Assembly: GCA_029990175.1 (NCBI GenBank)
Contig: JARKIP010000035.1
Span: forward strand, 40,004,001 to 40,068,000
Direction of reading: 5' to 3'
Origin: Petunia secreta
Taxonomy: Eukaryota > Streptophyta > Magnoliopsida > Solanales > Solanaceae
Length of the DNA: 64,000 nt
This document shows, in pieces, positions 42,941-55,498 of the stretch. The position numbers and the translations under genes are program-made. Numbering within the stretch: the stretch's first letter is position 1; each line of letters begins with the position of its first letter. The notes under the pieces were generated by a model. The model did no database searches, was not told the origin of the DNA, and was given only the letters and a program-made list of their open reading frames with translations.

Positions 42941-44607
42941 TCTACTTGTGTTATGCCAAAATCACTGGTAATCTATGTTATGTTATGCCACACAAACAGA
43001 GCAAGTTAGGAAAATAACACATTTAACAAATAGAGTGCGCCTAATAGCCTAAATGTCGTCATGCGTCATTCCGAAGTAGTTTGGACCAGATTCCCGAGTG
43101 TATTGTTTGATTTTTGTTCTCTTTTTATCTTTTTTTTTTTAAGAGAGGCCAAAGGGTGAAAACAAATTGACACAAAAATAACAAAAGATTTCTCATTTTC
43201 ATTACTAAATAAATACATACATTGTTTTATACAAATGAACTGAAAGCACAACAAAAAAGAAAAGTACAAAAATAACTGAATTGATAATAAATAACATATG
43301 CTAAGTTCAAAAGCAACTCAAAGTACAACATGTAAAATGTCCAACAAGCAAACTGAATCTTCCAATCCTGACATGGTTACCGGTCCTTCGGAGGGTTCTA
43401 CTTATCCAGTGATTGATCTCCCCTCAAAGTGCTCCTTGCAAGAGCCTAATACAACGTAGAATCATAATTTGACATGTTGAAGACTCAGAGATTTCAAACA
43501 AAAATTTCCATTATAACGGAATAAAATTTGATCCAAAAATAATTTTGGCCAACCTCGGCACTTGAAAATTTTGGATAAAGTTTAACATTATGACGACATA
43601 AAGATTGACTAAAAAGGGATAGCCGACAAATGCCCATAGGTATTTACACAGAAAAATTTGCCATTATAACGACGCAAAATGACATCTAACAAATTTTCCA
43701 GTAGGGACACTTCAATATTTCCAAAAAACTGCCAGCATAATGACATAAAACTGGTTACAAAATTTAACAACAACGATATTTGGACTTTATTTTAACTTTT
43801 TTCGCAAAATTTTGGCGTTATAACAGCATAAATTGACATCAAGAAATAATTGTCGGGGCTGGTATTTACAAATTCTTGCTGAAATTCACCATTATAACGA
43901 CATGACTTAAAAAACACAACCTCATTAAAAACAAGACATCTATGACTAAAATCTGAAATTAACCCTACTTCATCTCTTTTCCTTCATTTTTTTAATCTTT
44001 TCATTCTATTTTTTTTAATTCTTTTCATTTTTTTTCTTTTGGCTTCCTCCCCAATTCAGTCAGCATGACAACCTTTTTCTAGATGAATGCAATACATTAA
44101 AAATGCCTCGACATGCCTTTCCCAGGATGTGGGCCACATTTTAGCACAAAAGGGTCAAATTAGACAAGTGCGATACTGGTGTACCGCACCTTACTAAGTC
44201 AAATGTAATGCAAATAATTGGACCTAAAGGTTTAACTCTAGGTGACTCAGTTAACTCGGTGTCTTGATTGGCTGAAGAACCCGGTGGACAAACCAGGCGA
44301 AAAATGCATCACGGCCATCTGGCAACAGTGTGTCCGACCTAAAACCCCAACAGACCCTCCTCTTAAATTATGGAAAGTTTAGTAAGAAGTCCCAGATACC
44401 ACAAGGCATCTGGTAAGTATACGTGTGCAAGTGCTTTAGAGACTCAGAAGGTACCCACGGAGGAGACAGTTTATATGTACAGTCCAAAAATTTTAATGCA
44501 GTAATATTAAACTTTTAATGTGATAATGGCAAAAATATACAACCAGGAATTAATAAATCAAAATAAGCGACAATTCTATCAAGCCGGAGATTCTAGTTTT
44601 CACTATC
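42941..44607 (-). other. TAT-B leader with a degenerate ~75-bp repeat
   Basis: Non-coding 5' leader. Between 43500 and 43920 the words AAAATTTGCCATTATAACGA recur in altered form about six times at roughly 75-bp spacing (about 43510, 43585, 43661, 43731, 43815 and 43888). Homopolymer T runs lie near 43130 and 44020. I see no ORF1 here, unlike OGR-A and TAT-C. Confidence 0.6.
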
Positions 44608-44625
44608 TCCCCAGCGGAGTCGCCA
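44608..44625 (-). other. TAT-B primer binding site, tRNA-Arg type
   Basis: TGGCGACTCCGCTGGGGA on the minus strand, identical to the OGR-A site, three bases from the LTR end. Confidence 0.9.
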
Positions 44626-44628
44626 AGC

Positions 44629-45915
44629 TGCCACGCCCTCTTTTTTCGAATTAAAAAAGAATTCTCTATTTAAAGCGGTTTCTAATTTAAAGGCTATGAC
44701 TGGTGTTCAATAGGTACACAATTAATAAAATTCGAAATTGTCACTTCACATGTTAAAGGTGTATCAAGTCACCAAAGTGGTGTACCTAGAACATATTTGA
44801 CTCATTGCATGGTCTGCGTGAGAGTTTCGGGTAAGGTCCTCCGTTGATTCTCGAGAAGCTATTAGGTACCCTCGAGTCCTGAGTCGAGCACAATTGCTTT
44901 ATTGTCGTGTTTTGATTTATTAAACATGGTTGTTATATTTTGTCGTTAATTTGAAATTTCTCTTTGAGTCGAAAATTAAAAGCTTATCATTCCTTTTACT
45001 GATCAAATTTATTCACATCTGTCCACTTTTAACACTTGCAACCATTTGCACAGATCTGAAATTTTAGATTATATACATAGTTTAACAGTTCACTTTACCT
45101 TATACACATGATCCAGAAACAACATATATCACTTGTAAAGGAAAGTAGAAGCAAGTATACAATGACTTAGCGATTATTACTTTTAATTCAAGATAACATG
45201 TCTGTTATGAATAACTATACACACAAGCAAAGATTATTATGCCTTTAAAAACATGATAGATTTCACTTCATTTTTATGGCCTAATAACTCAAAATAATTA
45301 CAAGGTTCATTTGTGTTTACCTACATAAACGAGACCTTAGAGCTCGGCAATGACGATCCACAAGCCTAAACCAAGCACGACCACAATAATGACTCCAAAT
45401 CAGCAACTAACAGCCTTTAAAATATCCTTAACTTGACTTAAACTTAAAGATTTACAACCCCAAAAAGTCTTGGTGTAAGAGTACTTTTGATTCTAAATCT
45501 TTCTAGACTTTCCTAAATATTTCTTACTATTTTTCGCTCTGATTTTTTCTCTTTTCTCTGTAGAATTTCAGATTGTTGTTGATTATGTAAATGAAGAGTT
45601 AAAGGCCCTATTTATGGAAAAAAAGTGTAGGCAAAGGGTGGAGTGTGGATTTGTGCAAAAGTACAAGCCCACACCTCTGCTCACTTGATTGTTCTACCTA
45701 TTTTCTATCCTTATTTTCAGTAGCTACAACATGTGGATAGCCACCTAAAACTAACAAGTGGGCTGGCCTAGTTGGGTCTAGTTGGACCTACTTACAAAAA
45801 GCTAAAACCCAAAAAATCTTCTTGAAAATCTGCATAACGACACACCAATTTCAGCATAAAAGTAATTAAATCATACCTTACTTACTAAGCAAAAACCAAA
45901 TTCCCAGTTGGTTTA
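44629..45915 (-). repeat. TAT-B 5' LTR, outer boundary uncertain
   Basis: Its primer-side end on the plus strand is TGCCACGCCCTC. A minus-strand TATA-like box (CCATAAATAGGG) is at about 45608-45619, supporting promoter function toward gag. The outer end may be at or before 45915, where a different LTR-like repeat starts. Confidence 0.65.
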
Positions 45916-47858
45916 TGTTACACCCCATATGTCTAAAGTGACGTATATCATTCTAATGAAATGTTAAGAATGATTTAAGTGAGTTTAAAGTCATAATATG
46001 ATCATATATGATGTTTATATGTTGAATATAAAGTATGGAAAAAATCGGATTTAAGTAGCGGAAAAACCGACTAATGAATTGCCTTGTAACGAAGCTTTTT
46101 CAACAATTAATTTCATGTGTTATATGAGGTCTTTTGGGGACATATCATATGTCAAATTGAAGTTATTGGAGTGTATTTTCCAATACTTATAACGGTTTGT
46201 CCATAAAACATATGAATAAAAATATATGAGCATTAGAAGTTAGGCCAGAAGAAGGGACATAAGCGCAAAAGAGGGCTAGAACTGAAATATTTCGAGTATA
46301 AAAGGAAAAACATGTCTTCTTTTCGTCATTTCCAGAATATAAACGATAGAAACAGTTCTCCCATGAAGTTTTAAGTCACTTTTATGATTTTTAAGGAAGG
46401 ACATCAATCGTAACTCGAAATTGAAGACAGATTGCGTCAAAATGCTCTACGCGATTAAGGTAACGTTATGCTACCTTCAATTTCGTCAATAGCTTGAGTT
46501 TTAGAATTACTTCATGGGTTAGTAAAGTATCTAAATACTGTATTATACCTTTTTTAAGCTTTAGAAGGTGTTGAATTCAAGGAAACAAGGTTAGAAGCAA
46601 GAAACATCAAAGGTATGTAAGACTAAATCTTTCTTTTGACAGGGCATGTATCTTTTATCTTTTAGCTTTTGAAGCTTTTCTTTGTTCTAAACTTAGTGTT
46701 TCTTGTGAGAAAATGGTATGGTATCAAGGAAACCTTGTATATTCTTAATTTGGTACTAAAATCCAAGGTGAAAGACGTTCGAATAAGTAAGACAAAACGT
46801 TTCAAAATCTGAAAAATCATTTTGATATTTGGACAGCTGTTAGTATATTGATCATAACTCCTTGTACAAAATTGATATTAAGATTCTTTAAGAATCCCCA
46901 TAATCCTAAGACATATATGCACAACTTTCATGAGACCATGAAGTCTATATCTTTGATCTACACTCTGAAAATTAGGTCGAAAAGCAGGACAGTGGTGCTG
47001 CCCAGACATTCTATCTGCGGATTTACTATGTCATCCAGTTCTCTCATCTTGTTATCCATTTAACATGTTTATGTTATCAGTTTATCCGGGTATCCATTCT
47101 CGTGTATAGTATAGTCTTGGTTCTGTTTTTGCGGATCATTCAGTTTCAGGGGAAACTCTGCCGAAATTTTTATAAAAATTCAAAGAGCTTGACAGATTCT
47201 GAGTTCTAGGTTGTGTCTATAATTCTATCAAGAGTTTTCTTATCATTGCTTGAGTCCATATCTATTGTTGCCACATGTGTTATGCCTCATACATGCTTAT
47301 ACTTATATTGTGATCATGTTATGTGTGATTTGGAGTCCCCCATATAGGCTGGACATTGGACACACAGTCTGGTCGCGTGTGATACTACCCGACTGGGGGA
47401 TACAGCCCCTCTGGTTCAGGCTGGAGTTGAAACACCTAGTGTGACAGGGTGTCATTCACACACTTTGACAAGAGAGACTAGATATTACTGGCTGGGGGGA
47501 TATAGCCCATAACACCCACCAGGTTTGTAATATACGCGTATATAGCCACAGTATGCACTGGATGATTATACATGAGGCTAGTTCAGGTTTTCAGTTACCT
47601 GATTTGGGGGGATACAGCCCATAACACCAGACAGGTACTAGTTCAGGTTTTCAGTTACCTGATTTGGGGGGATACAGCCCATAACACCAGACAGGTACTA
47701 GTTCAGGTTTTCAGTTACCTGATTTGGGGGGGATATATCCCATAACACCAGACAGGTACTAGTTCAGATGTTCGGTTCTTGATTTGGGGGGATATAGCCC
47801 ATAACACCAGACAGGTCCCAGTTCAGATAACAGTTCAATTTTAGCTCAGTACCAATTA
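45916..47858 (+). repeat. LTR-like repeat, copy 1
   Basis: Starts TGTTACACCCCATATGTC, a beginning like that of many plant gypsy LTRs. It is highly similar to 47859-49310 over about 1.4 kb. After about 47370 it holds a block of GGGGGGATACAGCCCATAAC repeats absent from copy 2. No coding region is visible. The orientation is taken from the TGTTACACC start. Confidence 0.65.
47581..47821. repeat. 60-bp minisatellite, four units
   Basis: The first two 60-bp units (47581-47640 and 47641-47700) are identical, and the third and fourth differ slightly. Each holds GATTTGGGGGGATACAGCCC and ATAACACCAGACAGG. Degenerate partial units precede it at about 47484. Units are contiguous with no spacers. Confidence 0.95.
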
Positions 47859-49925
47859 TATTACACCCCGTATGTCCAAAGTGAGCTATATCCTTCTAAT
47901 GACATATTAAGAATAATTTAAGTGAGTTTAAAAGTCGTAATATGACCATATATGATGTTTATATTTTGAATACAACGTTTGGGAAAAATCGGATTTAAGT
48001 TGCAGAAAAACCGATTAAGGAATCGCCTTGTAACGGAGCTTTTTCAGCAATTAATTTTATGTATTATAATAAGTCTTTCGGGGACATATCATATACCAAA
48101 TCGAAGCTCTTGGAGTTTAGTTTTCAAAACTTTTGATGGTTTGTTCATACAACCTATGGATAAAAAGATATGAGCATCAGAAGTCAGGCTAGAAAAAGGG
48201 ACATAAGCGCAAAAGAGTACTAAAACTGAAATGTTTCGAGTATAAAAGGAAAAAATGCCTTCTTTTTCGATATTTCCAGAATATAAACGATAGAAACAGC
48301 GCTCCCATGAAGGTTAAAGCCACTTTTATGATTTTGAAGGAAGGACGCCAATCGTAACTCGAAATTGAAGATAGATTGCGTCAAAACGCTCTACGCGATT
48401 AAGGTAACGTTATGCTACCTTCAATTTCGTCTATAGCTTGAGTTTTAGAATTACATCATGGCTAAGTAAAGTATCTAAATATTGTATTATAGGTTGTTTA
48501 AGCTTTAGAAGGTGTTGAATTCAAGGAAAACAAGGTTTAGAAGCAAGAAACATCAAAAGTATGTAAGACTAAACCTTTCTTTTGGCAAGACATGTATCTT
48601 TTAGCTTTTGAAGGTTTTCTTAGTTCTAAACTTAGTTTTTCTTCTGAGAAAATTGTATGGTATCAAGGAAACATTGTATATACTTAATCTGGTACTAAAA
48701 TCCAAGGTGAAAGACGTCCAAATCAACAAGACAAAATGTTTCAAAATCTGGAAAATTGTTTTGATCTTTGGACAGTTGTTAGTATATTGATCATAACTCC
48801 TTGTAAAAAATAGATATTTAGACTCTTTAAGAATCCCTATAACCCTAAGATATATATCTAAAACTTTCATGAAGACTAGGAAGTCTATAACGTTGATTTA
48901 CACTCTGTAAATTAGGTTGAAAATCAGGACAGTGGTGCTGTCCAGACATTCTACCTGCGGATTTGTTATGTCATCCAGTTGTCTCATCATGTTATCCATT
49001 TAACATGTTTATGTTATCAATTTATCCGGGTATCCATTCCCGTCTGTAATATAGTGCTGGTTCTGTTTTGCGGATCATCCAGTTTCAGGGGAAACTCTGC
49101 CGAAAATTTTATGGAAATTCAAAGAGTTGGACAAATTCTGAGTTCTAGGTTGTCTCTATAATTCTATCCAGATTTTTCTTCTCATTCCTTTGAGTCCATA
49201 TCTATTATTGGCACATGTGTTATACCTCATACATGCTTATACTTATATTGTGATCATGTTATGTGTGATTTGGAGTCCCCCATAGAGGCTGGATATTGGA
49301 CACACAGTCCGGTCACGTAGGTATTAGGTTCCTAACTGGATTACCTTAAGATGTGGTGAATGAAGCCTTTAGCCTTATTTGATATCGTTTTCTGCTTATC
49401 GAATACAGCAGGATCGTTTGGCAGTGAATCTAAAGGATAAAGCGGTTGTTGAGAAACTGAGCTAACTTTGTAACAAGGTAAGTGTTTACATCCATTTCTT
49501 TGGAGGCACCTGGGCTCGTGGATTTTCTACCACGTGTTCTTTACGTGTGTAGTTGCCGATAGACGTACTCATTACACCTTAGCTTTGGATTTATATTCTA
49601 TATTATATGTTATGTCCAATTATTGGTATTGCATTGAGAATCTGAGTATTGTACTTTGGCTGTGAGTTGGTATATACTTTCCAGCTGTCGATGAGAGTCC
49701 TGCGCTGGTGATGGGTTATTATTGCATCCTATTGCATTCGTATGCACATTGCATCATATTGAGGGTAGGAGGATTCCGCCCTCGGAGCAGGACGATTTCG
49801 CTACATTGCTTCATTTTGAGGGTAGGAGGATTCCGCCCTCGGAGCAGGAGGATTCCGCTCCATTCCATCATATTGAGGGTAGGAGGATTCCGCCCTCGGA
49901 GTAGGAGAATTCCGCTCAATCTATT
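47859..49925 (+). repeat. LTR-like repeat, copy 2
   Basis: Starts TATTACACCCCGTATGTCC and parallels copy 1 to about 49310. It then continues with sequence not present in copy 1, including a 57-bp repeat at the end. Together the copies form a head-to-tail pair, as produced by unequal recombination between LTRs or by insertion of one element beside another. Confidence 0.6.
49757..49925. repeat. 57-bp minisatellite, three units
   Basis: GAGGGTAGGAGGATTCCGCC followed by CTCGGAGCAGGA recurs at 49761, 49818 and 49875. Each unit ends with a second GATTCCGCT-like word, so it has an internal sub-period. Confidence 0.93.
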
Positions 49926-51427
49926 TGGCACATATGATACCTGACAAGACCCAAACCCCCACAAGACCCTTAAGTCGGAGCCAAGCTAAGGAGATTCAAG
50001 GAATACACCTACACTTGGTGAGGAAGGGCCTAGAAGAAGGAAGCGATTGGAAGCCGTTCCGAGTGCTCAAAGTGCAAGGGGAGCAACCCAGTCATCCAGG
50101 CGCCCCGCCTGAGGATCCAGGCGCTCCTTATGATCCATATGCCGAGGGAGTGACCGATGGAAAAGTCACGTTTGAATACTTGCACTCTAGGTTTGGAGAT
50201 CCGATACTTAGACATGAATGGAATGGGGCATGGGAGATTCAAGATTGGGAGTGGACTGAATCTAGTGCTTTCAGCATTGCTTTTCTTTGAAGCATGGTTT
50301 TCCCCGAGAAAGGAGGCAAGATCGACGTAAGGCTAGGGAGAGTAGTAGGGGGACTGCGCAAAGGTGACTTCAAACGTCAAGTAAGCTTGGTTCCGATGAT
50401 TTTTGGGAGAAGTTTATAGGGCTTTGACCAAATGTAGGAGGGGAGGAGACTTCTTCGAAGGTTGCAATCTGTTGCTAGAAATCTGGTTGATAGAGAATTT
50501 GCACAGCATCCTTGTCAGTTCGGTAGTGCCAAAACCCTCTTGGCAAGGAGGAATCCGTTCACACAGCACCCGTATGGCTGGAACAATGGCATAGGAATAT
50601 CCCGCAAATTTGGAAGGTTGGTACGCCAAGCTCGAGGAATTACAAGAGGTGCAATGGGTGATTGAACATTGTGCTGGCTTCGTTGTCTCCATACAAGGTC
50701 AAGATATCACCTTCTTGACGTTGATTGGATTCCAAGGAACTCATCACTATGTTCCTCTAATGATGCTTCGGCAAGTGGGCATGACACAACAAACTCCACC
50801 GTTAACTGAGGAAGAAGTTTCAACATTGACATAAAGGACATCGAGCATCCAATGGTCCTCGCCATACTGACAATGTGGGAAAAAAGGCTTACCATGCAGT
50901 TTTGCCGTGGTCGTAACAGCAGGGTGAACCCCACAGCTACCCTGACCTACCCTCAGTGGCTCGACGAAGACAAGGCAAAGTATCGATCTAAGACTACACT
51001 GAAAAGGAAAGCCAAGGCTCCAAATGCCGCTGAAAAATACAAGAAGCTAAAACAAGAGTTTAACTAAAGAAAGAAGGAGTTAAGGGTGACGCAAGAAAGG
51101 GAGATGAGGAGACAATATAGGGACAAGATCAAAGGGGACGAACTAAAGTATTGGACCGGCAAGGTCATGACTGCAAGACAAGTTGCTGAGAATTTGCAAG
51201 ATTTGCTCAAAGGATGGGGAGAATATTTTAAATCAGTACCGCTGGAAGAGAAGGAAACAAGAGGGTGAGAAATTTGTGAGTTCCTCGTGAAAGCCCTAAG
51301 TTACATGGAGGATGGGAAAGACTTGCTGGAAACATTTGCTGATACTCCGCTCATTAGCCTGGCCCACAAACCCAAGGAGGAAGCCAAAGAGGAGAAGGAG
51401 AGGGAAGATGCTGGAGCTGATGTTTGA
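49925..51427 (+). pseudogene. TAT-C ORF1, broken
   Basis: Readings in order are IQGIHLHLVRKGLEEGSDWK, FGDPILRHEWNGAWEIQDWE, MVFPEKGGKIDVRLGRVVGG, EVYRALTKCRRGGDFFEGCN, LEGWYAKLEELQ, FLTLIGFQGTHHYVPLMMLR, then a basic helical end (TLKRKAKAPNAAEKYKKLK) and an acidic tail KPKEEAKEEKERED. It matches the ORF1 of OGR-A in architecture. Stops lie at about 50288, 50592, 50832 and 51065. GC-rich words AGGCGCCCCGCCTG and AGGCGCTCC at 50099-50129 resemble the modules in the N-family LTRs. Confidence 0.75.
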
Positions 51428-51742
51428 ACTTGAAGTCTTTTGCTTGGCACCTGGTCTAGTCGTATCGAGTCAAGTCGTCTTGTCTTTTCTTTTATTGTCG
51501 TTTTCATCTTAATCGAGTCGTTAGTGGTTGTAATAAAACCAAGCAAACTAAATAAAATTTCGTTATTTTTGGGTTTTAGACTGGTGATGATCATGTTTAT
51601 TTAAACAAAATGATGTGTTTGGTGCACATGTTACTTCTAATACGTGATAGGCCTACATCTGGCACAAAAAGGGTTCCATGCATGATAGGACGCGATTTTA
51701 TTCAAACTAACGTACACTCACCCTTTTTCTCTTTTGTTTTGA

Positions 51743-53617
51743 TTGTGTCAGAAGTTCCCAAATCCCCGAAAGTGTGGTTTATGCACTCTGGCTGTGCCGC
51801 AATACCGGTTGAGATCCAAAGGATCGATCCCACCACCTCCCCCTTTACATAGAAGGACAAGGACGAGACGAAATGTCATGGTTGAATTCGACAAGGCTGG
51901 CACTCCTGAGAAACAAAGCATGGCTGCTTATGAAAACTACGCTAAGCTCGAGCAGAGGTTGCTCGAATTAGAAAATAGGATCCCTCTGGCCCATACTGAT
52001 GAGATCACTGAACCAAACCAAACTGCTCGCCCTCACGGCAAAGATCTACTTTACCCCCAAAAGAGACCGTTCTTACCCTACCCACACTGCACCACCAAAA
52101 ACACAACACAACTTACCCGCCTTCACCGTCGAAACCAAAACCATTGCATCACCCACTAAGGACCATGAAATGTATGCATAGACTAAGAAAGACCCCGATA
52201 ACATCAAAGAACAAGTCCAATGGCTGGTTGAGAAGTTCAAACGACTCCAAGGCGCTAAGGGAACCCGAGGGTTAGCTTATGAGGATCTCTGCTTATATCC
52301 GGACATAAAACTACCTGAAGGCTACAAGTTACCAAAGTTCCACATGTTCGATGGCAGTGGAGACCCAATGGCTCATTTAAGGTCTTACTGTGACAAGCTG
52401 GTTGCGGTTGGACACGACAAAAAGATTCGCATGTAGCTGTTCAACCGCAGTTTTACTGGGGATGCACTAGTATGGTACTCTAAGCAACAAACAAAGAAGT
52501 GGACGAGCTGAGAAGCAATGGGTGGAGACTTTGTTGACAGTTTTGGGCATAACACTGACGCTATGCCTGATCGGTTTTACTTAGAGAAGCTGAAGAAGAA
52601 GCCCACTGAGACTTTTAAAGAGTTTGCAACTAGGTGGAGGGCTGAAGCCGCCAAAGTCCAACCTCTCATGGAAGATGCTGAGATAGTGGCCACTTTCATC
52701 CGCATACAAGAGGATGTCTATTTCGACAAAATGATGAATCAAGATTGGTGACATAGTTGAAGATGGACTGAAGACTGGAAGGATTGTTAGCATGGCTGCA
52801 TTACAAGCCGCTAACAAGGCCCTACAAGCCGGCAGCACTACCACCTCAAGAAAGAAGAAGGATGATGTCTCCTTCATGGCCGCATCACTTGACCACTCCC
52901 CTACTCACAACCATTACTGCCAGACACCTCCTTCCTCCTAGCCATACATACCCTACATCCACCTACCAAGTCTATAACACCCAGCCCCTGTACCAAAACC
53001 GACCACCGCAAAGACCAACATACCCACAAAGCCCTAACTACCGAAACACCAACAACTATTCACCAAGGCCTCACGCCAATAATAACCCAAGACCCAAAAG
53101 AAACTACACCCTACTGGCTGAATCTCGTACTCAGTTGTTCGAGAGACTCAAAGCAGATGGTCATATACAACCCGCGACATTCAAAATGCCTGATAGAATG
53201 ACACCCTACTTTGATCAAACCAAAACTTGTGCCTATCACTCTGGAGGACCTGGTCACGATACTGAAAAGTGCTACGCCTTGAGGAACAAGATACAAGACT
53301 TGATCGACCAAAAGGTGATATATCTCAAGACTCCAAACGTGCACAACAACCCTCTGCCTAATCATGGAGATAATAGGGTGAACCTGATTGAATTGGATGA
53401 GGAATACAACTAGGAAGGGACTATTGTTAAGGCGAAAGAAAATGCACCAGCGATCGCTTCAATTGCTCAAGCCGCTACAGCACCAGAGCCCATTGAGGTA
53501 GAAGTGGCTCCTAAATTCTATGTCGATGTGGTTCCACCATACAGCGACATGGCAGTGCCGTGGGATTATGAAAGGGAAAAGAGGAACAAGGGTGTAGCTG
53601 AGACTGTTGCCGCATAA
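51743..53617 (+). pseudogene. gag: TAT-C gag, broken
   Basis: Segments read AAYENYAKLEQRLLELENRI, WLVEKFKRLQGAKGTRGLAY, YPDIKLPEGYKLPKFHMFDG, FTGDALVWYSKQQTKKWTS, YLEKLKKKPTETFKEFATRW, then the Pro/Asn/Tyr-rich spacer and the zinc-binding motif CAYHSGGPGHDTEKC (about 53230-53275), followed by NPLPNHGDNRVNLIE. This is the gag of the Tat lineage. Stops and frameshifts are at about 52157, 52436, 52510, 52750, 52940, 53411 and 53617. Confidence 0.88.
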
Positions 53618-54396
53618 GGAATGACTATGAGTAGGAGGATCTACACTCCCGAGTATCTTGTTCAGATAGACGAGTCATTAGCGAGGAAGAGTCCGAGGGA
53701 CTATGAAAGAAAATACAAGAAAAGGAGTACTCCGTGGTTGAGCACTTGGGCAAAACTCCTGCACAAATCTCTGTTTTGGCCCTGCTCCTCAAGTTGGAGA
53801 GTCACCGAAGTGCTTTGCTGAAAGTGTTGGACAAAGAACATGTTCCGGTGGACACTTCATTTGAAAACCTGGCTAGCATGGTTGGACAAATCATGGAGGC
53901 CAACTGAATTGCTTTTCATGGAGATAAATTACCACCTGAAGGGTTGAATCACAACAAAGCTTTGCACATCTCTGTCAAATGCAAAGACTGGTTCGTAGGA
54001 AGAGTTCTGATCGACAGAGGTTTCGGTCTAAACATATGCCCATTCATCACTCTGAAAAGAATAGGGATCGACCAAAGCAAGATAAGGGAGAGGGACATGA
54101 AGGTGAAGGCGTTTGATGGGTCACAAAGAAGCACCATTGGGGAGATCGACTTAACTATCATGGTTGGTCCTGTGGAGTTCGCTGCTGAGTTCCATTTCAT
54201 GGATATCTCTGCTTCCTACAATCTGCTACTGGGGAGGCCCTGGATCTATATGGCTGGTGCGGTGCCTTCTACATTGTACCAAATCGTGAAGTTCGAATGG
54301 GATCACAAAGAGATAGTAGTGTTCGGTGAAGGGAACAATTCCATCTACAATGAGCAAACCATACTAACAATTGAAGGAGATACTCCTGATGGGTAG
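53618..54396 (+). pseudogene. TAT-C protease, active site altered
   Basis: After a linker the retropepsin reads GRVLIDRGFGLNICPF and ends SYNLLLGRPWIYMAGAVPST. The catalytic triplet at 54013-54021 is D-R-G where the family has D-S-G or D-N-G. NLLLGRPW is intact. The frame 53944-54396 is open to TAG after the GDTPDG reading. Confidence 0.82.
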
Positions 54397-54635
54397 ACAT
54401 TCTATATTGTAGAACTTGTGGGAGCACTACAAGCGTTCGAGGAGGACGTCGCAAGAATTACAATTCAAGTTGGGATCCTGCAAGCACGGTCCAAGGAGGC
54501 TATACTGCACACTTTACTCCCAAGTTGGTCAACACACCGCCTAGGATTGAACAGAGAAAGAGGAACTTTAAAAATGCTTATTGGGATAGCCGAGGCAAAG
54601 GTTACGAAGGAAGGAACTTGGTCTAGGAGCCAGTC

Positions 54636-55361
54636 ATGTCTGATTGGGGAGTGCCATCACGAGAATTTTGTGAGACCCAACCAGCTAAGATCGAGAAGCA
54701 GCCCATGTACTTACCCAATGCTCGTCCCAATTGGAAACGCATATCTGAAGAAACAAAAGGGAAACAAGTGTGCATACCCAGAGCACCTGAACCTATGGAG
54801 GTGGTGAACGAAGAGCTGTATGTACTCCCACAACCTGCAAAATGGCCTGGGGACTGGGTTATAGGCATCATGATCAAGCAAGGCTATGAACCGGGAAAAG
54901 GTTTAGACAAGAACTTGGATGGTATGGTCGAGCCAATCAGGATTGTGATGAGGCCCGACAACGACAAGGCTGACATAGGGTATATTGTGACCTATGAAAA
55001 GAGCATGGAGGAAGCGTCACTGGATTTCAAGTTCTATAAGAAAAGCGCTAAGACTCTCTTGCATATCTTCGTCTCGTTTGGCTACTTAGATGGTCGAAAA
55101 GGAGAGGTGTCCGCATCACAAGGAGTGGAGCCGAAAGAAGCTGATGCTGAAGAGGATTTGCTGGCAGGAATGCAAAATCTATTCATAGCTGATGAAGACT
55201 GCTGTGTGATCATGGAAGAACATGTTGAACCTCCTGGACTGACGAAGGTTGGATCTGGAGCAGCATTGAAAAACTGGATCAACAACCGGGCCCGAACTTA
55301 CCGTGGACCTTGGTGGAGCTGGAAGGGGACAAAATGTTATTTTTATGTTTTCAAAAAATAA
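54636..55361 (+). pseudogene. TAT-C G-patch-containing segment of pol
   Basis: WPGDWVIGIMIKQGYEPGKG at about 54843-54902 matches the G-patch (Gly-rich nucleic-acid-binding) found between protease and RT in Tat-lineage and some other retroelements. The frame is open for 241 residues. Confidence 0.7.
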
Positions 55362-55498
55362 AACCCGACTCTAAGTCGTGGAGTTTTGCACTTTTCTTTT
55401 CCTATTGCACATGTTTCCCTACAAACTTTGCTTTGCAAGGATTCATAAATAAAATATCGCATTATTTCCCGTTTAAGATTTTGCTTTAATCTTTTAAT

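Larger units (their letters stand above)
39925..45915 (-). mobile_element. TAT-B: minus-strand Tat-like gypsy element, interrupted by OGR-A
   Basis: A tRNA-Arg primer site on the minus strand at 44608-44625, an LTR starting at 44629, a leader, gag and the gag-protease linker follow in order down to 39925, where OGR-A interrupts. Protease and RT should continue beyond the left end of OGR-A, outside the window. Coding is heavily decayed. The outer end of the LTR is uncertain because another repeat begins at 45916. Confidence 0.82.

Noticed and set aside
47581..47821. Regular direct repeats considered as a CRISPR array
   Set aside because: Units are contiguous with no unique spacers, in plant DNA inside an LTR-like repeat.
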